Part shown: positions 1 to 8,707 of the stretch, piece after piece
Position numbering within the stretch: position 1 is the first letter of the stretch
How the letters are laid out: every line of letters begins with the position of its first letter
Source: an uncultured Coriobacteriales bacterium
GTDB taxonomy: Bacteria > Actinomycetota > Coriobacteriia > Coriobacteriales > UMGS124
DNA: 31,744 nt
Assembly: GCA_934636245.1 (NCBI GenBank)
Contig: CAKUAI010000030.1
Span: forward strand, 1-31,744
Reading direction: 5' to 3'
Translations under genes and position numbers: made by a program
The notes under the pieces: model-generated
Told to the model about the DNA's origin: nothing
Databases searched by the model: none
What the model saw: only the letters and a program-made list of their open reading frames with translations

Positions 1-41
1 GCAGGGGCGACCCTGTGGGAGACTAGGGCGCCGCCGGCCCC
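1..41 (+). rRNA. rrf: 5S ribosomal RNA, 3' end only
   Basis: The first 41 bases read as the 3' third of an actinobacterial 5S rRNA: the GGGGCGACCC and CCTGTGGGAGACTAGGGCG stretches match loop D/E and helix IV, followed by GCCGCCGGCCCC, the 3' strand of helix I. The 5' part lies outside the window. This places the end of an rRNA operon at the left edge. The exact 3' end is estimated to within a few bases, by recognition rather than alignment. Confidence 0.85.
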
Positions 42-92
42 CGGGGCGCGTTGCGCGGGCTCGGGGCGGGGAGGCGCGAAAAAGGCACCTGG

Positions 93-124
93 AAAGGGGG
101 ACCCTTCGGGGTCCCTCTTTTCGT
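93..124 (+). terminator. Rho-independent terminator of the rRNA operon
   Basis: GGGGGACCC pairs with GGGTCCCTC around a TTCG tetraloop, flanked by AAA on the left and TTTT on the right. It lies about 50 bases after the 5S end, so it should stop the rRNA transcript. Confidence 0.9.
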
Positions 125-670
125 TTGCAGGACTTTGACACTTCGCGGCTGTTTGGGCAAGAACTTGTGTCATGCGCTTCCAGGAGCCGGTCGCCCGGTA
201 TGGAGTGACTGACCCGTCTCCCTCTACGTCAGATTCTCGCGGTTGCCCTGTCGGCAAGGAAGCTGTCGGGCTGGGAAGCCCCTTCTTCCTTGCTGTTATG
301 GTCTGCAACCAATGGCCTAAGGTCTAGTTACTCGTATCCATCTCATATTGACAAAGCACAAACGACCGTCTACATGCCTGCTTGCGGGCTTGTTGGCGGC
401 TTTTTCATATTCGCCCCTTTCTTTCTGGGGCTTTTCTTCTTCAATTCTGGTGGCATGCTCGTTCCCAATGTCGAAGCTGTAGGCCTGTAGTCAGGAAGCT
501 GGCATTTTCTATCGAAGGTTTTCAGGTTGGGTCTTTGTGGCGTTCTTTTTGCCTGACAGAAAGGCAGTGCGTCGTCGTGTTGATCCAAAGAACGAGGACA
601 ATTTGTCTTAAGGTGTACAATTCCCTCGTTGAGCCGGCCATCTTGATATGCATGAAAAGGAGCGTATCTC
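125..670. other. Long intergenic region between the 5S gene and the LRR gene
   Basis: No convincing gene is seen. A nested hairpin lies at 254-293 (GCAAGGAA with TTCCTTGC, inside it GGGCT with AGCCC around GGGA). A possible promoter lies at 348-376. A 66-codon frame starting with TTG at 290 has a hydrophobic stretch but no ribosome binding site and is not called. The last bases before 671 carry the ribosome binding site of the next gene. Confidence 0.5.
348..376 (+). promoter_or_regulatory. Possible sigma-70 promoter upstream of the LRR gene
   Basis: A perfect TTGACA lies at 348-353. It is followed by a 17-base spacer and a weak -10, TACATG, at 371-376. It would give a leader of almost 300 bases before the start at 671. 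The -35 is good and the -10 is poor, so this is tentative. Confidence 0.3.
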
Positions 671-3022
671 ATGGAAAAGAAGCAGCCAGCTACACAGAGG
701 CCTACGGTTTTGTTTTCCATGATTCTCGCTGTATTCGTCTCCCTTGTTCTGGCCCTCTGCATTCACTTTTCCAACAGCCCGTTTCTTGCTCGGGCCGCCG
801 CTGCCGAGCAATGGTCGGCGGCTCCCGCTGTTGTCACGGCCGAGACAGGCTATTACATCGACGCTGATGGTGGGTGGATTCATAATCCGGAGCTATTGGG
901 GCGCGGCCTACGCTATTTTGACCAGATGACCGGCGTGCATCCCTACGTCTACATCTTACCCACTGGCCTCATGACGTCCACTTCCGACCTTCAATCGTGT
1001 GCCGAGCGTCTCTATGGCGAGCTGTTCACCGACGACCGGCACTTCATCCTCGTCTTCTGCGACGACGGCGAGGGCGGCTACAACTGCGGCTATGCCGTGG
1101 GCTCGCAGGCAAAGACCATCATGGACAGCGAGACGATCTCCATTCTGGGCGACTTCCTCGAGCACTGCTACAGCGACTTGTCGCTTTCCGAGGAAGAGAT
1201 CTTCTCGTATGCATTTGCCAAAACTGCCGAGCATATCGCAAGGGCCGCCCTTGCGTCACAGATGGTCGATTCTGATGTTGCCCCCGACGATTGTGTTGAG
1301 TATGGTGAGTATACCTACGCCATCTTGGACGATGGCACTGCAAAGATAGTGCGGTGGCATGGCGACGACACCGCACTGGAGGTACCGAGCTCGATTGATG
1401 GCCGGCCTGTCTCATCGATCGGTGCTTTTGCGTTTGCCGGTCCAGCAGAGACGATCTCTATGCCCGCTTCGGCTGAGGTTCTTGAAGGCAACCCGTTTGC
1501 CCTTTGCGGCCAGCTCCAGAAGGTTGAGGTTCGAGGGGGCGAGGAATCCCTGGTGGCCATCGACGGGGTCCTTTTCGACGGCGAGTCTCACACGCTTCTT
1601 TGTTACCCGCGTGCCAAGTCGGGCATGGAGTATATGGTCCCGGGAGATACGGTATCGGTTGGTGAGTATGCGTTTTACGGCTGCAAGAGCCTCTCCATTG
1701 TCGGCCTGAACGATAACGTTGAAGAAGTCGCAGCAAGCGCATTCGATAGGTGTGGGTCCTTGACCTCCATACAGGTGTCTCCTGACAACGAGACACTGGC
1801 TTCCATCGATGGGGTGCTGTTTAGGAAGTCCGACAGGTCGCTCCTTCGCTACCCCGAGGGATTGTCTGAGCCGCTTTATTATGTCCCTGACGGAATTCTC
1901 TCCATTGGTCCTGGGGCGTTCAGGGGGTGCGGGTCTCTCTGGAAGGTCATGGTGCCGGAGGGCGTTGTGTCTGTCGGCGAGCTTGCCTTTAGCGCTTGCG
2001 GCGCTCTCGCGAACGTCTCGCTTCCCGGCACAGTCAAGGATGTCGGTTCTTCCCCGTTTTCAGATTGCCCTTGCCTGGAAGAGATTTCGGTGTCGGAGAA
2101 GGGGCAGCTCGCGACTGTTGGCGGCACCCTCGTTGACACCGGGGCGTCTCAGCTCATTTGCCTCCCGGCTGGGCGCGGCGACACTGTGTTCGAAGTTCCG
2201 GAGGGAATCGCGTCCATCGGCGACGGCGCATTCAGCTGCTGCTCGTCGCTTCTGTCGGTGTCTTTGCCAGATAGCCTCGAGTCCATCGGTTCCCGTGCAT
2301 TCGAGTCCTGCAGCGGCCTGGAGTCAGTTTATGTTCCGAAGGCCGTGACCGCAATCGGCGATAAGGCATTCTTTAAGTGTTCGGCTTTGGAGTTCGTTAC
2401 CGTTGAGGGAACCTCGACGACGGTTGGGGAGCAGGCCTTTTATGGCTGTGCGTCGCTTGGGAATGTTGTCGTGCAGCGAGAGAGTCCTGCGAGAGAATAC
2501 TGCAAAGAGAACGGCCTGACTTATTCCTACCCAGACTCGAATGACTGGCTGGGTGTGCCTCAGGCCAACAGGGTCGATAATAAGATGGACTTACAAGACG
2601 ATGACCAACTGTTCGAGGAGCTTTCTGCGTCGTATGGGCTTCTCGACGGGTTCCATGAACAAATCAGCGCCATCGCCACCGAATTCTCGGACGCTTTGGG
2701 CGTGGATGACCTTACCGACCTGCGCAATCGTGCCATGGACCTACAGCGGCAAATTGCAAGCGCTGCCGACGCGCTCGATAGCCTGTCGATAGCAATCGAC
2801 TCACCTTATGTCGACACAAGGCTTGCGATTGCGGAGCTGTACAACGACTTAATGAAGAGGATTTCTGTCTTGGTAGATGCTTGCAATGCTGATATTAAGG
2901 GCGAAGACGTTTCCGGCATTCTTGTCAGCGATAACGGTCCGGCTGATGAGCACGGTCACACCAATGCCAGCCTAATTCACTACGAGCAAAACTATGAAAA
3001 GGCGAAGCCCGATAAGATATAG
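671..3022 (+). CDS. Membrane-anchored TPM-domain and BspA-type leucine-rich-repeat surface protein
   Basis: 783 residues. The ATG at 671 follows AAAAGGAG at a normal distance. Residues about 13-34 form one hydrophobic segment (signal anchor or uncleaved signal peptide), so the rest is probably outside the cell. Residues about 60-195 look like a TPM (YgcG-type) domain: long alpha/beta with the FILVFCDDGEGGYNCGYAVG stretch. Residues about 205-620 hold at least eight BspA/LRR_5 units of the form IGxxAFxxCxxLxxVxxP. The last 160 residues are helical, possibly coiled coil, without a sorting signal. BspA-type repeats usually mediate binding to host proteins or other bacteria. TPM domains occur in membrane-associated proteins of poorly known function. 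A role in surface adhesion is inferred. The gene appears monocistronic. Confidence 0.8.
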   Translation: MEKKQPATQRPTVLFSMILAVFVSLVLALCIHFSNSPFLARAAAAEQWSAAPAVVTAETGYYIDADGGWIHNPELLGRGLRYFDQMTGVHPYVYILPTGLMTSTSDLQSCAERLYGELFTDDRHFILVFCDDGEGGYNCGYAVGSQAKTIMDSETISILGDFLEHCYSDLSLSEEEIFSYAFAKTAEHIARAALASQMVDSDVAPDDCVEYGEYTYAILDDGTAKIVRWHGDDTALEVPSSIDGRPVSSIGAFAFAGPAETISMPASAEVLEGNPFALCGQLQKVEVRGGEESLVAIDGVLFDGESHTLLCYPRAKSGMEYMVPGDTVSVGEYAFYGCKSLSIVGLNDNVEEVAASAFDRCGSLTSIQVSPDNETLASIDGVLFRKSDRSLLRYPEGLSEPLYYVPDGILSIGPGAFRGCGSLWKVMVPEGVVSVGELAFSACGALANVSLPGTVKDVGSSPFSDCPCLEEISVSEKGQLATVGGTLVDTGASQLICLPAGRGDTVFEVPEGIASIGDGAFSCCSSLLSVSLPDSLESIGSRAFESCSGLESVYVPKAVTAIGDKAFFKCSALEFVTVEGTSTTVGEQAFYGCASLGNVVVQRESPAREYCKENGLTYSYPDSNDWLGVPQANRVDNKMDLQDDDQLFEELSASYGLLDGFHEQISAIATEFSDALGVDDLTDLRNRAMDLQRQIASAADALDSLSIAIDSPYVDTRLAIAELYNDLMKRISVLVDACNADIKGEDVSGILVSDNGPADEHGHTNASLIHYEQNYEKAKPDKI

Positions 3023-3296
3023 GATGATTGGCTCGGGCATGTGTATGGTAATCGCCCTTCCTTGAGCATTGCGTCTCGTACGCTCTCGCCCGACGCTTGC
3101 CCCTTGCTTGCGGCCGCATTATTCCCCTCTCAGGCCGTCCTCCGTGATGCCGAGGGGCTCCTGTTGGGAGTGGATGACGGGCTTGGAATAATTGGCTCTG
3201 CGGTGGGCGTTGGTCACGTTTCGGGAGATGTAGAACTCGACGCGGGCGAAGCTGGCTTTGGCTGGGTGCGAGCAGGGCGAAGACCCCGGCCCTATG
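3023..3296. other. Intergenic region with no recognisable gene
   Basis: This lies between the 3' end of the LRR gene and the terminator of the minus-strand flavoprotein. Short open frames exist on both strands. None has a ribosome binding site or a recognisable family, and their peptides look like shadows of each other. It may be decayed coding DNA. No terminator for the LRR gene was seen. Confidence 0.4.
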
Positions 3297-3334
3297 CAAA
3301 AAGCCTGGTGCCGGAGAAAGACCGACACCAGGCT
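3297..3334 (-). terminator. Rho-independent terminator of the flavoprotein gene
   Basis: On the minus strand AGCCTGGTG and CACCAGGCT form a 9-bp stem. It is extended by CGG/CCG after one mismatch and followed directly by a run of T. It lies about 60 bases after the stop of the reductase gene at 3395. Confidence 0.88.
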
Positions 3335-3394
3335 GTTACATGTGTTTCAGGGGGATGAGCTATAAAACGTGCGAGCTTTTCGGCCTGTCCGAGC

Positions 3395-4987
3395 TTAGTC
3401 GTTCAGAGCGGTCTCGACGGCAACATAGCCACCGGTGAAGGCCTTGCCAATGGAGATACCTTCGATGGTGCGCAGCTGATATTCCACGCCGCCGAAGAAG
3501 CCGCCCGCCGTGTTGCCGGCGGCATAGAGACCGGCGATGGGCTCGTCGTTGGCATCGATGACGCGTTGGGAAGCGTCGGTGAGGATACCGGAGGTGATGG
3601 CCGTGATACCTGCATTACGGTAAATGCCGTAGAAAGGCGCGGTGTCCACGGGCTTCAGGTACTGGGGATCCTTGCCGAAGTCGTCATCGGAGCCAGCGGC
3701 AACCAGTTCGTTGTAACGCTCGACACTGGCGATGAACGTCTCGACGTCCTCGATGCCCAGCTTGCCGGCAAGTTCCTCAAGAGTATCTGCCTGGAACAGC
3801 TTGCCCTTGCCGTTGTGCTCGTCGCTTTCGGGCATGTAGGTCGGGAACTTCTCCTTGGGCGTAGCCTTGCCGCCCCAACCCTCGACCTGCGCGGCATAGT
3901 TGCTGTCGAAAAGCTGTACGTACTGGCAAGTCTCATCCGCGAAACGGAAGAACGTCTGACGCTCCCACAGCGTGACGGTCTCGTCGCAGAAACGCTTGCC
4001 ATTCATGTCGAGAATAAGGAAAGGCTCGTCGCCCATGGGGCCGTTGCCGTAGCCGTGCGACATTTTGGTATGGCCCACGGGTTCAACCACGCCGCCGGCC
4101 CACAGGGCCATCTTAAGGCCGTCGCCGGTCTTGCCAATCTGTTTGGGCTCGCTGTGGGCGAAGTCGGGCAGGTACCAAGAAACCATCTCGGGATCGTTCT
4201 GATAATCGCCAGTGCACAAAATGACGCCCTTGGCGGTGTTGAACTTGAGGTAAGCGCCGTCGGTGTTCTGGCACACGATGCCGTTCACACGGCCAGATTC
4301 ATCTTGAACCAGCTGCATGGCAGGGGTCTCGTAGTAAAAATCGACGCCCTTGCTGGCCAGGAAGTCAGCATAGACCTTGAGGGCCTTCATGTAGTTGCCC
4401 TCGGTCGGGCATACCCAAAACAGAGTTGCTTTCTTGTCGGTCCCAGGATAGGCAACGGGCTCAATCTCGCCGGGCTCGTACTCGTACTTGAGGGGATTCT
4501 CGCAGTCAGCGAAGAAATCGAGCAGGTAATGCAGGGCCTCGCCGGAACGATGCGCCCAGGTCTCCACAACGTCGCGACGCGGACGCCAGGAGTTGCCCTT
4601 CAGATGCATGTTCACGAGATGCTGTATGGCGGCCTCATCGCTTTCGTCGAGGTCGATGCCCGAGCCCTCGTTGCCTTGACCGTTGGCGGTGTTCCATTTC
4701 TCAACAACGGCTACTTTGGCGCCAGCTTTTACTGCGGCGGCAGCGGCGGCAATGCCGGAGTTGCCCGCGCCGACAACAACCAGGTCGTAGTCGTAGGTTT
4801 CGGCGATATCGGCCTCGGCAATAGGGTCGGGAGCGGCGAAGAAGCTCGGGATAACCGGGGCACCCTCGATGAGTTCGCCAGCTTGAGCGACTGCGGGGGA
4901 GTAGATGGAGGCTGCCGTCGCGCCGAGGGTAGCAACACCACCAAGCTGGACAAAGTTCCTACGCGAGAAGTTTACGGCCTGGTGCAT
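3395..4987 (-). CDS. Tat-exported FAD-dependent fumarate-reductase-like flavoprotein
   Basis: 530 residues from the ATG at 4987, which follows AGAAAGGA; a longer frame reaching 5152 has no good ribosome binding site. The N-terminus is a twin-arginine signal (SRRNFVQLGG, a hydrophobic stretch, then AVAQA), so the protein acts outside the membrane. A Rossmann FAD motif, VVVGAGNSGIAAAAAA, lies near residues 70-85, with the acidic EK end of the second strand following. The C-terminal GLYAAGNTAGGFFGG is the second FAD contact of the FRD/SDH flavoprotein family. No heme- or FMN-binding domain is present, so electrons must come from a separate partner not seen nearby. Relatives reduce fumarate, urocanate, acrylates or other unsaturated organic acids. 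The substrate here is unknown. The divergent LuxR-type gene at 5444 is the likely regulator, as is common for this family in Eggerthellaceae. Confidence 0.88.
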   Translation of the reverse strand: MHQAVNFSRRNFVQLGGVATLGATAASIYSPAVAQAGELIEGAPVIPSFFAAPDPIAEADIAETYDYDLVVVGAGNSGIAAAAAAVKAGAKVAVVEKWNTANGQGNEGSGIDLDESDEAAIQHLVNMHLKGNSWRPRRDVVETWAHRSGEALHYLLDFFADCENPLKYEYEPGEIEPVAYPGTDKKATLFWVCPTEGNYMKALKVYADFLASKGVDFYYETPAMQLVQDESGRVNGIVCQNTDGAYLKFNTAKGVILCTGDYQNDPEMVSWYLPDFAHSEPKQIGKTGDGLKMALWAGGVVEPVGHTKMSHGYGNGPMGDEPFLILDMNGKRFCDETVTLWERQTFFRFADETCQYVQLFDSNYAAQVEGWGGKATPKEKFPTYMPESDEHNGKGKLFQADTLEELAGKLGIEDVETFIASVERYNELVAAGSDDDFGKDPQYLKPVDTAPFYGIYRNAGITAITSGILTDASQRVIDANDEPIAGLYAAGNTAGGFFGGVEYQLRTIEGISIGKAFTGGYVAVETALND

Positions 4988-5443
4988 GATGAAAACGTCC
5001 TTTCTGAGATGTGCCTGGCCAGAGAATGCAATGCATGCCTCCCCGACCGGACCCGAAGCTTTGCCACTGCGCACGTCCTTGAGCGAGGGGTGCGTTGATT
5101 GCGGCTGACGATGAGAAGATTGGCTCGTTTGAGTCTTTGATACATCCGTCATATGCTCAAAAAGGTGCCTATTCGTATAACCCCCGGAGACATAACCCCT
5201 TATTTACCAGGCAATATGATGAGAGATGTAATATGGGGCATAGGAAGGGCAGTTGAGCTAACGACTGTTTGGGGTGCTGCACCGGTCTGGATATGCCCAA
5301 GCAAGGCGATGCCGGGGGGGTCATAATTCAGGTATGGGCGGCGTTGGAATTGGATGACAGCAGTGCCTGGTCTTGTTTCTTAGAGAGCCTTACAATTGCT
5401 TGGTGCGATATTTGGGGAGACGAAGGTCAAGAAGGGTGATTGC
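4988..5443. promoter_or_regulatory. Divergent control region between the flavoprotein and LuxR genes
   Basis: About 455 bases without a gene, presumably carrying promoters in both directions. It contains two direct copies of ATAACCCC (5175-5185 and 5191-5199, repeat period about 15) and, on the other strand, a related element at 5314-5327 (GGGGGGGTCATAAT, reverse complement ATTATGACCCCC). These are candidate operator sites for the LuxR-type protein. No promoter hexamers could be assigned with confidence. Confidence 0.4.
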
Positions 5444-6865
5444 GTGACGGCAGTCTGGAAGAACTCGTTGGTTCGTGCTCGGCGCGCGGTTGCTGGAATC
5501 TCACCAGTTGTGTTGGGTACGGCGTTCATACGTACATGGGTCCATGGTGCCACGCCGCTTTTGCCCAATGAGCCCCTCATTGGGGCCATCACTGCCGAGA
5601 ACATGTTCGACATCACCTGCGCCATAACGGCGCTGGTGCTTGCTTTTCTTGCTGGGTGCCTAGGCAATGTGTATCTCAACCGTCGTTTTACGAAGGCCTC
5701 TACGCTTCTCGTTGCCATTTCCTCGGTTGTCTTGTGGGTGCTGTCGGAATTGAACATAGCTCCGCTTGGAATTCTTGCCGCTCTGGCCGCGGGTGTGGGC
5801 TTCATGTCCATTTCACTCACATGGTGCGTTTTCTACATGTCGTTCAACCCGGCGCGCATGATTCTGTATTACTGCGCCGCGCACGTTCTGAGCGAGCTTC
5901 TCATTTTCGCATTTGATGGATACAGCCCGCCGCAGTTGTACTGCGTGTTGATTGCACTGCCGTTTTTGTCTGACTGGACCCTGAAGCGAAGCGTTGAGGT
6001 TGCCGGTGGCGAGGAGGGGCTGAGCGCAAGCGCTTCGTCGCGCCCGTTCCCTTGGAAGCCGGCCTTGTTTCTTGCAACCTATGCACTTGCATACTCCATC
6101 GCGCGTTCGGCATCAGGTGTTCTTTCGGGCTACCCGGCCATGTTTCTCTACGTGATTCCATCCGTGCTGTTCATCGCGTGCGTGGTGCTTGAACCGGGAA
6201 AGTTGCCTGTGCGATGGCTTTACCTGGGAATCTGCGTTTTCATGCTTGCCGCGTTGCTTCTGCCCGTGGCCCTGCCGGAGCTACCGGGAGGCATTTCCGC
6301 CGCTTTCGTTAGCTTAAGTTACGACGCTTCAAAAACTTTGGGAGTACTCATTCTGGGCAGTATTTCGTATCGCCTGGGCATTTCGGCTCTTTGGCTGTTG
6401 GGGATCACGCGGGCATTTTCCTATATGGGTCTGTTCTTGGGGAACGCCTGCTATCGGAGTCTCGAACTTGCCAATGGCGACCTGTCCGTAAGCCTTTGTG
6501 TCATCTTGGCGCTTGCGGTGGTTATTTCGAGCTTCTTGCTGCTGAGCGAGCAAGGATTGAATGCGAACTGGCAGATGGTTGCCCAAGATGGCCTCGAGGC
6601 AAGGGGAGAGGACGCAGGGCTGGAGGGAGGCGCGACGAGTCCCGCTGGCCCTCTCGTGGCAATCGCACAGGCGCGCGACTTATATGGTCTTACGGCACGC
6701 GAGGAGGAGATTCTCTGCCTTCTTGCTCAGAAGAAAACGGTGCCCACTATTGCGGCTGACATGTTCCTTGCGCAGGGAACGGTCAAGGCGCATGTGCAGC
6801 ATATCTATCAAAAGATGGACATCCACAGTCGCAAGGAACTCGAAGCGTTTCTGGGCGTGAAATAG
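5444..6865 (+). CDS. LuxR-family regulator with a polytopic membrane N-terminus
   Basis: 473 residues from a GTG at 5444, chosen because GAAGGG lies 7 bases upstream; a TTG at 5396 in the same frame would add 16 residues but has a poor site. Residues about 15-365 are strongly hydrophobic, with roughly ten to twelve membrane segments. A short charged linker follows, then a C-terminal LuxR/GerE helix-turn-helix: LTAREEEILCLLAQ, IAADMFLAQGTVKAHV and HIYQKMDIHSRKELE. In Coriobacteriia such membrane LuxR proteins typically sit next to flavoprotein reductases and are thought to sense the substrate directly, without a kinase. The divergent Tat flavoprotein at 3395-4987 is the obvious candidate target. 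No receiver domain is present. Confidence 0.88.
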   Translation: MTAVWKNSLVRARRAVAGISPVVLGTAFIRTWVHGATPLLPNEPLIGAITAENMFDITCAITALVLAFLAGCLGNVYLNRRFTKASTLLVAISSVVLWVLSELNIAPLGILAALAAGVGFMSISLTWCVFYMSFNPARMILYYCAAHVLSELLIFAFDGYSPPQLYCVLIALPFLSDWTLKRSVEVAGGEEGLSASASSRPFPWKPALFLATYALAYSIARSASGVLSGYPAMFLYVIPSVLFIACVVLEPGKLPVRWLYLGICVFMLAALLLPVALPELPGGISAAFVSLSYDASKTLGVLILGSISYRLGISALWLLGITRAFSYMGLFLGNACYRSLELANGDLSVSLCVILALAVVISSFLLLSEQGLNANWQMVAQDGLEARGEDAGLEGGATSPAGPLVAIAQARDLYGLTAREEEILCLLAQKKTVPTIAADMFLAQGTVKAHVQHIYQKMDIHSRKELEAFLGVK

Positions 6866-6944
6866 GGTTTGAGAGGGTTTGCTGCATGAACGGTAGATAC
6901 TTCTGCCCAAGCGGGGGTGTGGGGCGTTATCCACCGACTGGTGG

Positions 6945-6973
6945 TCGACAACGAGGGCAATAATGCGCATAAT
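6945..6973 (+). promoter_or_regulatory. Sigma-70 promoter of the aspartase gene
   Basis: The -35 is TCGACA at 6945-6950, then a 17-base spacer, then the -10 CATAAT at 6968-6973. Each hexamer matches the consensus at 5 of 6 positions. Transcription would start near 6980, giving a leader of about 70 bases. Confidence 0.65.
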
Positions 6974-7049
6974 GGCCGCGTAACAAAGTCGAAACATTCC
7001 GACGAGGCGGCCCATTCTGTGGTCGCCTTATCCTTCAAAAGGAGACGGT

Positions 7050-8516
7050 ATGAGCCAGGACATTGAGAATGTCAGCCCCGCCACAGCGAAGACTGAGGTA
7101 GAGGTCCAGGCAAGTGCGCCGGCCACTCGCCGTGAGCAGGATTCGATTGGCGAGATGGATGTCCCGATTGATGCATACTACGGCGTGCAGTCCCTGCGCG
7201 CGCAGCGCAACTTCCCCATCACGGGCCAGCCCATGCATCCGATGTTCATCCGCAACCTGGCCCTGGTAAAGAAGGCCGCGGCCATCACCAACCGTGCGGC
7301 CGGCAGCCTTGAGCCCGAGAAGGCCGCCGTCATCATCGAGGCCTGCGAAGAGGTTATGGCTGGTGGTCTGGCCGACCAGTTCATTGTCGACAACATCCAG
7401 GGCGGCGCGGGTACGAGCGCCAACATGAACATGAACGAGGTCGTGGCGAACCGTGCCGGCGAGATGCTCGGCGACCCCCTGGGCCACTATGCGGCCGTGC
7501 ACCCCAACGATCACGTCAACATGTCTCAGTCGACCAACGATGTCATCCCTACTGCTGGCAAGCTCACGGTGCTCGACCTTCTCGGCACGCTCCAGAAGAG
7601 CCTCGCAGCCCTTCGTGCCGAGCTCGACCGCAAGTCGGTGGAGTTCGACGACGTGCTCAAGATGGGCCGCACGCAGCTTGAGGACGCCGTTCCCATGCGA
7701 CTGGGCCAGACGTTCCACGGCTATTCCTCGATGGTGGCACGCTGCGAGGAGCGCATTGCCTCGGTGAAGACCGAGATGTGCGCCGTGAACCTGGGCGGTA
7801 CCGCCATCGGCACCGCCATCAACGTGCCCCCGTACTACCTGCGCACCATCGTGCCCAACCTCGTGGCGCTCACGGGTTACCCGCTGCACCAGGCGGCCGA
7901 CCTGTTCGATGCAACCGAGAACCTCGACGCCTTTGCGGCGGTCTCTGGTGCCGTTAAGTCGTGCGCGATGTCCATTTCGAAGATGTGCAACGACCTGCGC
8001 CTTCTGTCGAGCGGTCCGCGCACGGGCTTTGGCGAGATCAACCTGCCCGCCATGCAGAACGGCTCCTCGATCATGCCCGGCAAGGTGAACCCCGTTATCC
8101 CCGAGGTTGTGAACCAGGCCGCGTTCCTCGTCATGGGCAACGACGTGACGGTCTCGATGGCCGTTGAGGCAGGCCAGATGGAGCTCAACGCATTCGAGCC
8201 TGTCATCTTCCGCGCCCTGTTCGAGGAGATTGACGTGCTGCGCAACTCCATCGACACGCTCACGGTCAACTGCATCGCCGGCATCACGGCCAACCGCGAG
8301 CGTTGCCGCGAGCTTATGGAGATGAGCGTGGGCGTGGCCACGGCGCTGTGCCCCTACATCGGATACGCCAAGGCTGCTGCGGTGGCCAAGGAGGCCCTGC
8401 GCACCAAGCGCAGCGTGCGCGAGCTCGTCCTTGAGCAGGGGCTTCTTGATGAGGAGACCCTCGACGCGGTGGAGGACCCCTACTCCATGACCGACCCTGC
8501 TGCTGCAGGGAAGTAA
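7050..8516 (+). CDS. aspA: Aspartate ammonia-lyase (aspartase)
   Basis: 488 residues. The start at 7050 follows AAAAGGAG. The enzyme deaminates L-aspartate to fumarate and ammonia in the cytoplasm. The fumarase/aspartase superfamily signature GSSIMPGKVNPVIPEVVNQ lies near residue 338. SQSTNDVIPT and the DAYYGVQSLRA start of the fold are also present. The signature reads IPEVVNQ, as in aspartases, rather than the form usual in class II fumarases, so aspartase is preferred, though fumarase cannot be fully excluded. About 25 low-complexity residues precede the usual N-terminus. The fumarate produced could feed the fumarate-reductase-like flavoproteins in this window. It has its own promoter and terminator. 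Confidence 0.9.
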   Translation: MSQDIENVSPATAKTEVEVQASAPATRREQDSIGEMDVPIDAYYGVQSLRAQRNFPITGQPMHPMFIRNLALVKKAAAITNRAAGSLEPEKAAVIIEACEEVMAGGLADQFIVDNIQGGAGTSANMNMNEVVANRAGEMLGDPLGHYAAVHPNDHVNMSQSTNDVIPTAGKLTVLDLLGTLQKSLAALRAELDRKSVEFDDVLKMGRTQLEDAVPMRLGQTFHGYSSMVARCEERIASVKTEMCAVNLGGTAIGTAINVPPYYLRTIVPNLVALTGYPLHQAADLFDATENLDAFAAVSGAVKSCAMSISKMCNDLRLLSSGPRTGFGEINLPAMQNGSSIMPGKVNPVIPEVVNQAAFLVMGNDVTVSMAVEAGQMELNAFEPVIFRALFEEIDVLRNSIDTLTVNCIAGITANRERCRELMEMSVGVATALCPYIGYAKAAAVAKEALRTKRSVRELVLEQGLLDEETLDAVEDPYSMTDPAAAGK

Positions 8517-8589
8517 ACAGGCAAGGCTGCCGGCCCGGCTGAGCGCGAAGTATAAAATTTGAACACCCCCGAACCCGTGAGCTGAGACG

Positions 8590-8642
8590 CCCCCCATTCC
8601 TTGGACGAAGACAGCGAAGTCTAAGGAATGGGGGCTTTTCTT
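8590..8642 (+). terminator. Rho-independent terminator of aspA
   Basis: CCCCCATTCCTT at 8591-8602 pairs with AAGGAATGGGGG at 8623-8634. The stem continues inward (GGAC with GTCT) to a 12-base loop and is followed by CTTTTCTTT. Confidence 0.92.
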
Positions 8643-8657
8643 TGTGTCGAGTGGGTT

Positions 8658-8689
8658 TGGCGAGCTATGGGTTGAGATATTTAACGTTT
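8658..8689 (+). repeat. Degenerate inverted copy of the 32-bp palindromic repeat
   Basis: This segment matches the reverse complement of the 32-bp repeat at 8710-8741 at about 24 of 32 positions. The two copies face each other across 20 bases and can form a long hairpin: the 21-bp arms 8670-8690 and 8709-8729 match at 18 of 21 positions, and two of the mismatches would be G-U pairs in RNA. No T run follows on either strand, so it is not a classical terminator. Confidence 0.75.
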
Positions 8690-8707
8690 GCTGGGCGAAA
8701 AGGGGCA

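Noticed and set aside
290..490. A 66-codon plus-strand frame with a hydrophobic stretch between the 5S gene and the LRR gene
   Set aside because: Starts with TTG inside the hairpin at 254-293, has no ribosome binding site, and the hydrophobic part is simply a T-rich stretch.
3119..3328. A 69-codon minus-strand frame downstream of the flavoprotein gene
   Set aside because: It begins inside the terminator hairpin, has no ribosome binding site and matches no family I recognise.
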